64,000 bases of DNA, from the NCBI GenBank assembly GCA_037447655.1, contig JBBHKE010001044.1:104444-168443 (forward strand), written 5' to 3'. This DNA comes from Zygnema cylindricum (lineage: Eukaryota > Streptophyta > Zygnematophyceae > Zygnematales > Zygnemataceae). The position numbers and the translations under genes are program-made. The notes under the pieces are model-generated. The model was not told the origin of the DNA, did no database searches, and saw only the letters and a program-made list of their open reading frames with translations. Shown here one piece after another: positions 20,850 through 32,091 of the stretch. The number at the start of each line of letters is the position of its first letter. Within the stretch, counting starts at the first letter, position 1.

Positions 20850-22439
20850 TCAGGCCTTATACGGCTCGATTGTGTTATCTGGGTTCAGTTTGAACTTGAT
20901 AACCCACTTACAACCGATTGGTTTTTGGTTAGGTGGACAATCCACCAGCTCCCAAGTATCGGCTGCCATAATTGAGGCCATCTCCTCATTAATGGCTGTC
21001 TTCCACCGATTTCTTTCTGGACAAGTCATCGCCTCTCCATAAGTTTGAGGTTCATCTTGATGAGATAGTTTAGTTACCTTGTTATTAACCTGTTTTTCTT
21101 GCAGTCTTTTGCTACTTCTCCTTCCCCCCTCAAAATCTGAGGCCGGAATAGATGGTTCTCGTGGATTCTCTCGAACAAACTCGGCTTCTCCCCTATCCCT
21201 TGATTCCGAATCAATTTCCACCACGTCTTCCGCTTCGGGTAGAGTTGTCACTGGAGTTTCCACAGCCGAGTCCTTTTCGGTCTGATTTGTATCTGCAAGA
21301 ATGTCATCTTCTCTAAAACCCGGATAGTTAGGGAGCTCAAAGTCATCGGAATTTTCTGACTCAAATCTGATTTTTACTGACTTTGTATATTTCAAGGGAT
21401 CCACAGACTTTCCTTCATCTATAACTACTAGATGCTTTATTAAGATTATATCTTCCCTTTTTAGATCATAAACTCTATATCCTTTAACATCCTCATCATA
21501 TCCTAATAAGTATCCTGGTTTTCCTTTAAGATCTAGCTTCCAATTAGTCTGATCTGTATCTAGACTGAATACTTGACTGCCGAAAACCTTTAAGTGAGAT
21601 ATGTCTGGTTTCCGGCTTGTCCATCTCTCATAAGGTGTTTGATCTTTTATAGCTGAAGTAAGAACTCTATTTTTGAGGTAATTAGCACAGTTCATTGCTT
21701 CTGCCCAAAACCTTTTTCCTATCTTTTTATCTAACAACATACTTCTAGCACTATCACTTAGTGTTCTATTTAACCTTTCAACTACCCCATTCTGTTCCGG
21801 ATTTTCTGGAACTGTCTTTTGGTGTTGGACCCCATCTTCCCTCAGAAAATCCTCAAACTGGTTAGAAGTATACTCTCCACCATTGTCACTCCTTACTCTC
21901 TTGATTGGAGTTTCATGGAGTTTTTCGCTCCACACTTTATATTGTCTAAAACAATCCTGAGCTTCTGACTTGTTTTTCAAAAAATACACCCGGGAATACC
22001 GAGACCAATCATCAGTTATAGTCATCATAAATCTCTTCCCCCTTGGTGAGGGCACTTTAGCCGGTCCCCAAATATTTGTGTGTACTAGATCTAGAATATT
22101 TTCACCCTTATAGGTGGTTGTTTTAGGAAAGGGTAACCTGTGTGCTTTACCTTGAGCACATCCACTAGAATCACTTATATCATTACTCTCAGTGAACTGA
22201 ATCCTTTCCACTACTCCCATCTTTTTCATCTCTCTTAACTTATCTAGATTCACATGCCCAAGCCTCTTATGCCACATCATAATATCATGAACACCAACAT
22301 AATAAAGTTTCTTCGTTTCATTACTTAAAATCAGCCTAAACATCCCATGGCTACCTTTCTCAGCAATGAAATAGACATCCTCCTCAAAACTAGCAGTAAA
22401 GACTCCTTCCCTAGTGTTAGTAAAAAAAACCCTTATCAT
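20850..22439 (-). CDS. pol: copia-2 integrase and linker
   Basis: This 529-codon frame holds the GAG-pre-integrase zinc region (HKRLGHVNLDK...CAQGK), the integrase core, an acidic linker and the first part of RT (CKWVIKFKLNPDNT). Integrase inserts cDNA into host DNA using a D,D-35-E triad. The second Asp (SDNGGEY) and the Glu (PENPEQNGVVE) are present, but the first reads VHTNIWGP, so Asp has become Asn. The enzyme would be expected to be inactive despite the open frame. Confidence 0.9.
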   Translation of the reverse strand: MIRVFFTNTREGVFTASFEEDVYFIAEKGSHGMFRLILSNETKKLYYVGVHDIMMWHKRLGHVNLDKLREMKKMGVVERIQFTESNDISDSSGCAQGKAHRLPFPKTTTYKGENILDLVHTNIWGPAKVPSPRGKRFMMTITDDWSRYSRVYFLKNKSEAQDCFRQYKVWSEKLHETPIKRVRSDNGGEYTSNQFEDFLREDGVQHQKTVPENPEQNGVVERLNRTLSDSARSMLLDKKIGKRFWAEAMNCANYLKNRVLTSAIKDQTPYERWTSRKPDISHLKVFGSQVFSLDTDQTNWKLDLKGKPGYLLGYDEDVKGYRVYDLKREDIILIKHLVVIDEGKSVDPLKYTKSVKIRFESENSDDFELPNYPGFREDDILADTNQTEKDSAVETPVTTLPEAEDVVEIDSESRDRGEAEFVRENPREPSIPASDFEGGRRSSKRLQEKQVNNKVTKLSHQDEPQTYGEAMTCPERNRWKTAINEEMASIMAADTWELVDCPPNQKPIGCKWVIKFKLNPDNTIEPYKA

Positions 22440-23046
22440 CTAATACAGATGTAGAGATAAGGTTTTTGTTCAGCTCCGGAATAAACAATATATCGGAGAA
22501 TGTTAATATGGATGTCTTTCCTTCTACTAACACTTTCAGATCTACCGATCCTACAAGAGTAATGGTGAATATCCTCCCATCCCCGTACTCTATCTCTACG
22601 GTGGGAATCTTTCTTATCTTAGTCAACAGGTGCCTATCCTTACACATGTGCATGGAGACACCTGAATCTATAATCCAGCCTGCTTCACCTTTCAATCCAC
22701 CGTAAGCACATTTTTGCCTTCGTGGAATTTCGACCTCATTTTTCGCCTCCAACTCCTCATCCAAAAGGAGCTCATCGTCCTCGTCCTCGGATTCCGCCTC
22801 AAGTACCTGTGTGGCAAGGGCCTTTTTCTTTCCTCTCGGGGTACCACCGGTCTGCCCCTTCTTTAACCGAAGCTCGTTTAGCTTAGTGCACTCTGCCATA
22901 TAGTGCCCCGGTTTCTTACAAAAATGACATAAACCTTTGGGAGCCCTTGGTTCAAACTCGTCGGCATGTTTTTTCTGCTCCCTACCCCCATAGTTTCCGA
23001 CCAGTTTTCTGGAATTTTTTTTCCTCCAATCAGTCGTTGTTGCCAA
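22417..23046 (-). CDS. gag-pol: copia-2 nucleocapsid zinc knuckle and protease
   Basis: The frame carries an intact CCHC knuckle (CHFCKKPGHYMAEC), an acidic patch, then the aspartic protease site WIIDSGVSMHM with DSG intact. It overlaps the integrase frame by 23 bp in another register, so one frameshift near 22430 breaks the polyprotein. Confidence 0.88.
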   Translation of the reverse strand: MATTTDWRKKNSRKLVGNYGGREQKKHADEFEPRAPKGLCHFCKKPGHYMAECTKLNELRLKKGQTGGTPRGKKKALATQVLEAESEDEDDELLLDEELEAKNEVEIPRRQKCAYGGLKGEAGWIIDSGVSMHMCKDRHLLTKIRKIPTVEIEYGDGRIFTITLVGSVDLKVLVEGKTSILTFSDILFIPELNKNLISTSVLDDKGFFY

Positions 23047-23148
23047 GGCTTGGCCACTCTTTCCTCCCCTTCGGATCTCAATCGTATTCTCTCAAACGAG
23101 AATCATCCCTACCACTGAGTTCTATATCCACCTTGAGTCCGGCAAGTC

Positions 23149-23805
23149 CTACAGACGGTTGACTATGTTCTCGAACTCATCAGGTAACTTCATCAGTAAA
23201 AAGTTAACCTTTTCTTTTTCACTAAAATATTTTCCCGCACTCTCTAGCTCCATGAAGAGTGTAGCAAGCTCATTGCAAAAATCCAACATCTTCCCCCCTT
23301 TGTATACATACTCGTTAGCTTTCTGATCAGCCAACTGTTGTTGGTGAATCGTACCATTTCGGTACATCTCTATGAGAGCCATCCAAAGATCGTATGCCCT
23401 TTCTACCTGCAAATGAGGACATGCAAGTCCTTGAGTGAGATGGCGTAGGATGAAGTGCTTTGCCGCCATATTGTTGAAGTCCCAGGTTTCAGTATCATTC
23501 TCCTCGTTCCTCGGAATAGGTGACATGAATGCTGAACCAGTTGCTATTGGTGTGGTCGTCTCCTTCTCCTTTCCTTTATCCACCACCTCTCCTTCTTTTG
23601 TTTCCTCCGTTGAAGGTGGATCCTCTTTCCTGGTGAATCTGCTTCCTCCAAACCTTAGAGGAATTTGAAGACTTGATGGACGCCCCAACCGTCCACTCAC
23701 TATCCCCCAAAACCTTTTTTCGCATAGAGCTCCTATCATCATACTTTCCCACTATATGAATCCAGTTCCATTAAAGATTGGTACCCTAGAGGGTGGGCCC
23801 ATAAC
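23149..23805 (-). pseudogene. gag: copia-2 gag core
   Basis: The minus frame reads MGPPSRVPIFNGTGFI from the ATG inside the primer-binding site, then a stop (about 23755). An open stretch follows from 23742 with HFILRHLTQGLACPHLQ and LLMKLPDEFENIV, the copia gag core. Another break near 23150 separates it from the nucleocapsid. Confidence 0.85.
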
Positions 23806-23806
23806 C
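23794..23806 (-). other. Primer-binding site, initiator tRNA-Met anticodon arm
   Basis: TGGGCCCATAACC on the plus strand, directly next to the LTR end. On the element's strand it is GGTTATGGGCCCA, identical to copia-1. Confidence 0.85.
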
Positions 23807-24849
23807 TGAAACTCTGAGAACTCCATAAGTCCTCAGAGTGGACAGCTTCCAAGAAGCCTCTAGGATATTCATGACCCCTTTGTGTTTCAGCAAAAAGAAC
23901 TGCCACACTGGCAAAAAAAAACTCTGACCACCTGCACCCTTGTGAAGGCAAGACTCCCCTAAGTCAATAGCAAAAAGAATCTCTGAATTTACTCCCCTGA
24001 GCAGTAAGTTATGGAGGGTCAAAGTTGACCTTTAGTACAGAAGCTCTCTGGGAGAGAGGATCCTATCTCCTAATTTTTCTAAGTCCTATCTCTCTCATAG
24101 ACTCTATCTACTGATGTACGGAACCAATCTGATTTCTCCTCCGTACACAAAAGTATAGTCGCCGGTGTACTTTATGTACGGAAATTGTACAACATGGCCT
24201 AAATGTCGACACATGTCATATCCAGATTCGGTGCCATAATCTCCAGAGATACCACGATCCAATGTAATTTCTCCACGTGTCATCCGATGTGGCGATGCCC
24301 ATAAACCGCCGAATTCTTCTTCCGAGATCTCGGCGCTAATTGTGGCCGTCCGATTTAATTCACATTTGATCGGAGCCGAATAAATACATGCGTGGTATTT
24401 GTTTCGCTTACGAAATCAATGCGCGGTATTGATTTTTTATCCGTACCGCAATTCGTACTTTTACACTATCGGTTCTATGTATCCCGTAAACAATTATAGT
24501 TAAATGATTTATCCTACGTATTAATGTTTAAATTGTTATCAAACTATACAATACGTAATACTACTTCAAGAGTTAACGGCTAAGGTTACCGGCTATCGGA
24601 TACTTGCCGTCCGGCAGGTACCAGGTTCAAATCCTGTGGCCGCCGCATATGATTTTACTTAATATACCCCAAATATATATTTCCCGTAAACCTCAGGATA
24701 GCCTAGGTAGCCATGGCTCCAGCTTCCTCTCCAATTTCTTAGTGATTGCGACAAGTTTGAGAGTTGGAGAGAGAAGTTAGAGGTAGACTGCCTCGGCTTC
24801 TATCTTATTTCTGACCTAGAAAATACTTTAAAAACCATTAATTTCTACA
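23807..24849 (-). repeat. copia-2 5' LTR
   Basis: Intact 1043-bp LTR with TG...CA ends. The tRNA-like B box lies at 24624-24634. The minus-strand start is TGTAGAAATTAATGG, against TGTGAAAATTAATGG in the 3' LTR. Confidence 0.92.
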
Positions 24850-24854
24850 AATAT

Positions 24855-25569
24855 CGCGATATATTGCCGCTATATCGTATCTCCAATATATCGAGGCTTT
24901 TAAAAAAAAAAAAAAATCACACGTCTCCAATTTCACGTGCCTTCGGACAAGGTGACTGCAAAATCTTTGCCGTAACGAAATACGGTTTTTTCCTGAAAGT
25001 CAGCAGAGTGAAGGAGATCGCTGGGGTACATTGACGCGGTACACTTGTGAAGTACATGTACGTAATACGTATGTACGGATTTCCATACGAAAATGGTCCG
25101 TTTCTAAATCTTTGACGATTTTAGAGATTCGGTCGTCAACTTACGTGACACTACTCAAATCAGAACACGATGTAAAAACTAATTTATAGAGGATATGTGA
25201 TTTAATCGAGGCCTTTGTAAATACAAAAATTTTGTTGTCCGTACTATTATCCTCTTGATGAATCCATACCCTAAATAAGTAATTATTTGAATTACAAAAT
25301 CAGTATTTTTTTGTCAATTATATTTTGCGGCGTCTACCTTTAAGTCATGAAACAAAAATCACGTCGTACGTGGCGTATCAGACAATTTGTCTTTTTCACT
25401 AAAATAACATATTATATAAATATATAAAATATTAAATTTAAAATATACTATATATCGCGATAATTTATGTTGGTCCCGGTACGATATATCGAAGATTCTG
25501 CTCGATCGATATTCAATATACCGAATATCGAAATTATAGCGATATGAATATACCCAATACCCAACACTA
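24855..25569. mobile_element. Right-hand part of the split hAT-like element
   Basis: Rich in CGATATATTG and TATCGCGATA motifs at both of its ends, with no coding capacity. The middle part (24900-25430) is AT-rich and unassigned. Confidence 0.85.
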
Positions 25570-26286
25570 ATAGTATGTATTGTAGTGGAACAAACCTACG
25601 AAACTCTCAATTTTGTTCGTTTTTTGCTTACTCCGCCGTACCCGAATTTGTTTTTGTCTTTTCTTAATCACCCGGCCGAATAAGGCTGGGCCCCAAATTT
25701 TGTAACCGAATCCATTCCAGATTCGAGGCGGGTGTTCGAGTAAGGGTCGGGTACGGCTTCGGGAACCTGATTGATGGCCCCTGACACGTCTTTATTTGGC
25801 ATGCTGAAAATATTTTAACGTATTGAAAGTACTCAGACGCAAAAGACAAGAGAAGAATTGTACGAACATCAATGAATTCAGCCAAAAAGAGGCAATCGTA
25901 TCTTGAATTTTGGATAAACATTAATATGTCGTCACAACTGTACTAATGTAGAACACAAAATCGCAAAAGGTACAAACCTGGCATAGCGCTGACTAGATCA
26001 AAGCTTGAACTGGAGTCTCCATTGGTCCCACAGGTTTTCTAGTGTCCCTTCCTCTACCTTTGGTATTGTTTGGGGACTAAGGGTGAACCTCCATCAGGCG
26101 AAAAGTGGGGTTGTTTACCGGAAAAAATGCATTTCCGTACAAATCGAGCTCATTGCCGCACAAGGCCGTACTATTTTTTTTGTTTTTTTTCAAAACATGA
26201 TTACTGGAGATTCGTCAAGATTCTCCAAACTTTTGGGCGATAACATCAACCGTCCGATTATGCGCTTTCAAAGCAAAAGGTCACTT

Positions 26287-26339
26287 CGTCCGGTAAATGG
26301 CTAGTGTACTCAAAGAGGACACTAACCATTTACCGGACG
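26287..26339. repeat. 21-bp inverted repeat with 11-base loop
   Basis: The arm CGTCCGGTAAATGGCTAGTGT (26287-26307) pairs with ACACTAACCATTTACCGGACG (26319-26339) with one mismatch. The loop is ACTCAAAGAGG. It could be a stem-loop RNA, or the head-to-head joint of two transposon ends. Confidence 0.8.
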
Positions 26340-26906
26340 TGTAAAACGTTTACGCGTGGAAAGGCCACGTACGAGCCGCGCGCCTTCAGACATATGCCAC
26401 GCGCCTTCGTACAGGCGGGAATCAGATATGACGATATCCACCACAAAAAGTTTGTTGAAGAATGTGTCGTGACGCCTCCACCACCATACATCGTCAACCG
26501 GAATTTGCTGCGCCTTCTTTCTTCAAATTTCCGATTTGGTTATGACAAAACAGGAACGTAGAAATTCTACACCGCTGGTACTACAACAAAAAACGAAAGA
26601 AGAAATTGTACACCGCTGGTACAATGACAAAACACAAACGTACAAAATGTACATTCGCGTATTTTATTTTGCTCCTGGTTGTACGAATACGACTTTAGAC
26701 ATTTTTCTTTTAGAATCTTTGACGACGCTCGCCGTCAGAACAAGAATGTACATGCATCCAATCGAAAGAAAGCACGTACGCGACAATGGAAAGAAAGCAG
26801 GTAGGCGATAGATTCCCTTGCTGACACGACCTGATGGAGAAGTGAACGAAATATTAGTGCCAGTAAACCTATCCGTAACATTACTGTCGACGCCTGATGG
26901 AGAAGT

Positions 26907-26998
26907 GGCCTAAGTACTAACAGCTCTCGCTTCCTCGCAATCATATGGACACGGCCTAAGTACTAACAGCTCTCGCTTGCTCGCAATCATATGGACAC
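26907..26998. repeat. 46-bp direct repeat, two copies
   Basis: GGCCTAAGTACTAACAGCTC begins both 26907-26952 and 26953-26998. The copies differ at one base (TTCCTC against TTGCTC). Confidence 0.85.
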
Positions 26999-27289
26999 GT
27001 TTTCAGTAATATTTTGATCGCCCATCGATCAGGCGGTGCTAGCAACTCTCGCTTACGTGCTTTATTACGAATGGTAAGGGTACGTCACCAAGTAAGTGAT
27101 ACTTTGAAAAATTATTTTGGACTGAAGTGAAGTGTTCGGTACTACTTTGAAAAGCGTCCCAATGTGCGAAAATGAAATCGAAACTTTGAAATGTGATTAT
27201 TGTAGATGTAGGTACAACTTTGTGACGGTTGAGAACGACTACGAAACTTTCGACAACTGGTGACACCAACAAAAACAGCGACGGTTGTA

Positions 27290-27941
27290 GAGGTTTGGCA
27301 GACGTTTAAGGTTTTGTGACATTCTCACTCCATGCTCACTTGTGAGAGCGTCGACGTCACAAAATTCAAGAACTTTCTGCCATGGCTATCGGATTTCGTT
27401 TTTCCGACTTTTCTCAAACGACTTGCCATAAAAGCATACATAAAGGTAGTCAAAATAATTGTTTTTTAAATATCTTTCATTTAATACCAGTAGGTCGTGC
27501 CTCATTTTAAAAAGTGGGAGATAAAAGCGATAGTGTGAGAGGGAGAGGAGAGAGGCGACGACGGCGCAAAATTTTGCGAACGACCCATGAATGAAAGTGA
27601 AGGTCCGTGACCCTTGCATATTTTTTTCCGTACATTGTACAGACCTTTTTCCTTGTAGGAGCTGTAGAGGGTTCTCAAGCAACGGATGTCATTTCAAAGA
27701 AGCGAAGTCTGTGAAAGCACCTCGCTCTCTCTCTCCCTCTCCCAATACCACGACTATCACACAATCCTTGGAAAGAAACACATCAATAATCTTATCAAAT
27801 GAAAGATCTTTAAGAAATATTACTTTTTACTATCTTTGGATGTATTTTGATGGCGAATAGAGTGAGAAAAGACAAAAAACAAAATCGGGAAACCGTGGCG
27901 AAAAAAGTTTTAGAATTAATGACGTTGACACTATCAAAAGT
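27290..27941. mobile_element. Family D fold-back element, copy 2
   Basis: The left part (CTCACTTGTGAG, then CTGCCATGGCTATCGGATTTC) and the right end (reverse complement of 27870-27941) are imperfect inverted repeats over roughly 120-150 bp. The centre carries GATAAAAGCGATAGTGTGAG and AGGCGACGACGG. No transposase is present. Long terminal inverted repeats suggest a MULE-like or other fold-back MITE. The left two-thirds match 16326-16650. Confidence 0.6.
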
Positions 27942-27945
27942 GAGT

Positions 27946-28978
27946 TGAAATTCAGTGGGCTCCATAGCCTTCCACAGAATGCACAACTACTCCACACCTA
28001 TTAGATATACCCAACAACGCACTAGATTCTAAACTGTACTGCCACCTTGGCACACAAAGACTTTGACCGACCTCATTCATGTGAGAACATGACTCTCCTA
28101 AGTCGAATGCAAAAAGAATCACTGAAAATGCTCAACCGTGCTGATAGGTAGAGAGCATGACAGAAATTGTCTAAGTCTGAAAAACCTCCTCACAACCTCT
28201 ATGTACTAAAATGTTGACTAATCAAATGACTGCGGGGTACAAAAGTTAAGTCTTAAGAACCTCCTCACAACCTCTATGTACTAAAATGTTGACTAATCAA
28301 ATGACTACGGAGTACAAAAATTAGATACATTGTACAGTCCGTTCCTAAGCGGCCATACTTTTTCTACGGTCATGTACGACACCACTCTCTTCCCGCCACC
28401 TAGCATAAACGACGCCAATGTTTTGTCTGTTTCTTCTCTAGCAACCTTAGGATGCTACCACATGTCAATCCGTTATGCTTTTAGCGTAAACCACCAAAAA
28501 GACCATTCCGGGTAGTCGGCACCAATGTGAGCCGTCCGATTACATATCCGTATTTATTTTCGTATGTCCATTTATACAGCGCACAAAATGTTATTTGCGC
28601 CCGTATACTAACTCGTTCTATGTCCAAAATGTAGTTGCATGTCGTTAAATGGATTTTCTCCACGCTTACTCTAAATTGGTGATTCGGGCCACATGTATGT
28701 AATGATCATTCTACATCAACTGGATAGGGATAACGACCGGGGCGGTTTGTACGCACTCCGTAAGATCAATGATTAAATCGCCATCACTCCAAATTTTTGG
28801 TAAGGAGTAAACATTTCTCCTTCCTTCTCCTTACTCTATCATCCTCGCTACGAAAACGGCTACAAAGGTGACTACGAAGGCGGGTATGAAGGCGGCAACC
28901 ATAGACTCTTTCTTTAAGTAACCTGCAGCTAGAAAAATACAAAAGAACGATATGAAGTACAAAACATTTTTTTTAACA
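27946..28978 (-). repeat. copia-3 3' LTR
   Basis: Begins TGAAATTCAGTGGGC and ends TTTTTTTAACA (TG...CA, about 1033 bp), followed by a copia polypurine tract and RNase H on the minus strand. Its start matches the solo LTR at 17377. An internal 76-bp tandem duplication begins at 28183 and 28259 (AACCTCCTCACAACC). Confidence 0.8.
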
Positions 28979-28991
28979 CTCCCCTTAATTT

Positions 28992-29386
28992 TTAGCCACT
29001 TTTTATCCATTACTGGAGGTAAATTAATTTTGGAGATGGAACAGATTTTGTCATCGTGTCCACAATCATCTGCCCATCAAGTTTATACACAAGTTTAAAA
29101 AATTTGTTTTCTACCTTCTCTTTTAGAAAGTTCAATCTAATATCCATTTGTTTTGCTTTAATGTGGTGTTTTGGATTGCAGCAATTGCAATTGCAGCCTG
29201 ATTATCACAAAATACATTTTGAGTTCCACTTCTCAAAAATTCTAACTCTTCCAACAAGGATTTGACCCAAATTAATTCCTTTATCGCTACACACAAAACC
29301 ATATACTCAGCCTCCATTGTGGACCGTACTAGCGTATTTTGCTTCTTCGGTCTTCAACAGCATGCACCAAATCCAATTTGAAAGAC
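28992..29386 (-). pseudogene. pol: copia-3 RNase H, 3' part
   Basis: Reads MEAEYMVLCVAIKELIWVKS and FCDNQAAIAI, with a frameshift in the downstream KHH region. Interrupted at 29386 by the solo LTR and continued at 30452 (ITTWSDTSYGD). Confidence 0.8.
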
Positions 29387-29391
29387 ATACC

Positions 29392-30446
29392 TGCAACTCT
29401 GAGACCTCCATTGACCCTTAGAGTAAGCAGCTCACACGAAGCCTCTAAGATAACCCTGACCCCTTTGAGTTTCAGCAAAAAATAACTGCCACCCTGGCAG
29501 ATAAAAACTCTGACCACCTCCACCCTTGTGAAGGCAAGACTCCCCTGAGTCAATAGCAAAAAGAATCTTTGAATTTGCTCCCCTGAGCAGTAAGTTATGG
29601 AGGGTCAAAGTTGACCTTTTGTACGGAGGCTCTCAGGGAGAGAGGGTCCTATCTACCAAATTTTCCTAAGTCCTATCTCTCTCTAAAACTGTATCTACTG
29701 AAGTACGGCACCAATCAAAATATTGTGTCGTACAAAAAGGTACAGGTTCGGGTGTACTTTCTGTTCGGCCATTGTACCACATGGCCAACCAGTCGACACG
29801 TGTCATATCTGGATTCGTTCATGTAATCCACAGAGATGCCGTAATCCAATGTGGTCGTGCCACGTGTTAATCGATGTGGCGGTGACCGAAAACCGCCAAA
29901 ATCTTATTCCGCGATCTTGGCATCCTTCGCTGTCGTCAGATCAAAACCGGGTTTTAATCGTAGCCGTCATAAATCGTTGAGCGATATTTGTTTCGTTGTC
30001 GAAACAAAATGCGCGGTATCTGTTTCGGAACCATACCGTACTCTGTACTTTACAAACCTCTATCCATGCGGGACGTCTATAGTTTCAGTTAAATGAATTA
30101 GTTCACGCTTCACAATTTATATATTTGTCAAACCGTGTATGTCTCAGCACCGATCCAAGACTATAGGATAAAGCTACCGTCTATTTCAGACTTGAGGGAT
30201 GGCAGGTACAAAGATCAAATCCTGGGTCCGTCAAGTATATTTTGGTAAATCTACCAAAATCTACCACCTGTCTCTCTATCTTTTAAGCAGCATAGGCAGC
30301 CATGGCTCTAGCTTCCTCTTCAACTTTCAGTGATTGCGACAAGTGTGGGAGCTTAAGAGATGAGTTAGAAGCAGACTGCCTCGACTTCTTTTCTGCCTTT
30401 CATTATAGACCTAGAAAATGCTAAAAAAATAACCATTAATTCTACA
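29392..30446 (-). mobile_element. Solo LTR of copia-2 type inside copia-3
   Basis: Flanked by the 5-bp target duplication ATACC (29387-29391 and 30447-30451), with ends TGCAACTCTGAG and TTAATTCTACA. Collinear with the copia-2 LTR along its length but clearly diverged. The B box of the tRNA-like segment is degraded here (GATCAAATCCT near 30210). Confidence 0.9.
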
Positions 30447-30451
30447 ATACC

Positions 30452-30909
30452 CATGTGTAAATCTTCTTTCAACAACATCTCCATAAGAGGTATCACTCCA
30501 AGTGGTGATGTGGGTATCATCCCCACTCAACTGCAACCACAAATCCCGAGTCCACACAATACTCTTTCTATGTTCATCCGACTATCATTTTCCCTCTGTC
30601 CCTCTCCATCTCGATTCTTGGAATGTACTTTCGCTTCTTTTTGATCTTTCATATCAAACCGGCTCGGTAAATTCCCTTTAATTTTATTTACCTTATCTAG
30701 TGATTGCTCAAAACTAGTACATAATCTGCATAAATTGCAATAAAAAAAATCTCATTCTTATCTTCAAACACGTAGATTGAATGATCTGAACTAATCCGAA
30801 TGTATCCCAAATTGGTTAAAAACTAATTAAACTTAATATTCCACTGCCGTAGAGCTTGTTATTTAAGGACTTCATCAGTCTGCAAACCTTACTCTCCCCT
30901 CCTTTCTCT
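30452..30909 (-). pseudogene. pol: copia-3 RNase H/RT fragment
   Basis: The minus strand reads ITTWSDTSYGD, then after an internal deletion (roughly 300 bp relative to copia-2) KDQKEAKVHSKNRD, then IRISSDHSIYVFEDKNE with the catalytic box degraded to IYADY. It ends in ESKVCRLMKSL at the insertion site of the tandem array. Confidence 0.75.
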
Positions 30910-30914
30910 ACAAA

Positions 30915-32091
30915 TGTTGTTCTTTGGTCTAAAATAGACCGCAGAAGCCACCCAAACTATCATGCAAAAAGCTAAACAAAAATAGGTCGACGAACAATCA
31001 TTTGAAATGCATCCTCCATTTAACATACAACAACATTTAGGGTTTCAATGGAATAATCAACATAAATAAACCCTATGACAATATCTAAGGTTTGATGGAA
31101 TAATCGACATAAATAAACCCTATGACAATATCTAAGGTTTGATGGAATAATCGACATAAACAAACCCTAGACAAATGCATAAACAATGCATATCAAACAT
31201 ATATAAAATAACATAAATAATAAAAACAAATGCATCACACATAAACAAGAGTATAATCAAGGTATAATCATTATATCATTCAAAAGTGCATGACCTAATC
31301 GACAACCCTAAAATACTACATCTTCGGTCCCCACTTACTAACCAGCATTGATTATTTATTCTAATGAAGCTCAAATCTATATATACACTTGTGAGCTGTT
31401 AACAAATCACTAAGTGTCAAAATAACCAACGTAAATTACGTAAACTGTCATTAAATCAAACTAATCGTAAGCGTACACCTGAAAGTCAAGCAATCGTAAG
31501 CGTACACTTGTCTGCAAATACGACACATAAATTAAAGTGTCGATATCCTCATTAATCACGTAAAATATAACTATTTTAATCAACACTAAATCATTAATTT
31601 CAAATAAGACAAAACATTGATGCTTCAAATATTTACACCGACGCATCCAAAAATCCGCGTCATAAGTGACAACTTGCTTAGTCACTTGTCGATAAGTCCA
31701 CGTAGTGAACCGACATCGCATATGTACGGTCCACTAGATAATGTGTCATAAAAAACAATGTGGTCCCTTAAAAATATCGGCGGACGTCGTCCGCCCTCCA
31801 CGTGTACCTCGAACAACTTGCCGAAATCAATTCGTACGATCCAAATCCTGTCCGTACCGAAATCACGTACTTCGTCAATTATCTCACGTCGAATTGCTTC
31901 GCGATCCGCCGTCCATTTCCTCTCACATTTCGCGCCACTCAATTACTCCATTAATTTTATGTGTACATTTAATTCCCCAATCCATGAATCCGTTCGAACC
32001 TCCACAATATATCGCGTAAATGCGTACGCACGAAACGTCGCGTGCGGACCAAATTTCATGTACGCACGAAACTAAATCTTCATAAACAACA
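30915..32091 (-). repeat. Tandem array LTR A
   Basis: 1177 bp, TGTTGTTC to TAAACAACA. An internal direct duplication of the AAACCCTATGACAATATCTAAGG-type segment occurs near 31060-31150. It ends with a CG-rich block (about 31640-32090) that is nearly identical in all three LTRs and holds an 86-codon minus-strand frame (31682-31942). Confidence 0.9.

Larger units (their letters stand above)
17175..24849 (-). mobile_element. Ty1/copia element copia-2, nested in the hAT-like element
   Basis: The minus-strand element is flanked by the 5-bp target duplication AATAT (17170-17174 and 24850-24854). The LTRs are about 1.04 kb (right one 23807-24849, left one split). The internal part 19455-23806 carries gag, PR, IN, RT and RNase H. 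It is younger than copia-1: LTR copies are similar over long runs and the 529-codon integrase frame is open. It still has frameshifts and a lost integrase Asp, so it is probably inactive. Confidence 0.92.
17073..25569. mobile_element. hAT-like element (family A, copy 2), split by copia-2
   Basis: The left end TAGTGTTGGGTATCG (17073) and right end TACCCAACACTA (to 25569) are flanked by the perfect 8-bp direct repeat ATAGTATG at 17065-17072 and 25570-25577. The element's own DNA is 17073-17169 plus 24855-25569 (about 0.8 kb). It is rich in CGATATATCG motifs at both ends and encodes no transposase. Everything between is the later copia-2 insertion. Confidence 0.9.
25578..27289. other. No recognisable gene
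   Basis: About 1.7 kb with no supported coding region. The longest frames (about 100 codons) show no recognisable motif. A strong hairpin and a 46-bp direct repeat in this stretch are listed separately. Confidence 0.4.

Noticed and set aside
26907-26998. CRISPR-like or satellite array
   Set aside because: Only two adjacent 46-bp copies without spacers; a simple local duplication in eukaryotic DNA.
31682-31942. 86-codon frame identical in three LTRs, as a possible LTR-encoded protein
   Set aside because: Identity is explained by the recent tandem origin of the LTRs. No homologous motif was recognised and the frame sits in the U3 part of the LTR. It is kept only as part of the mosaic-LTR finding.
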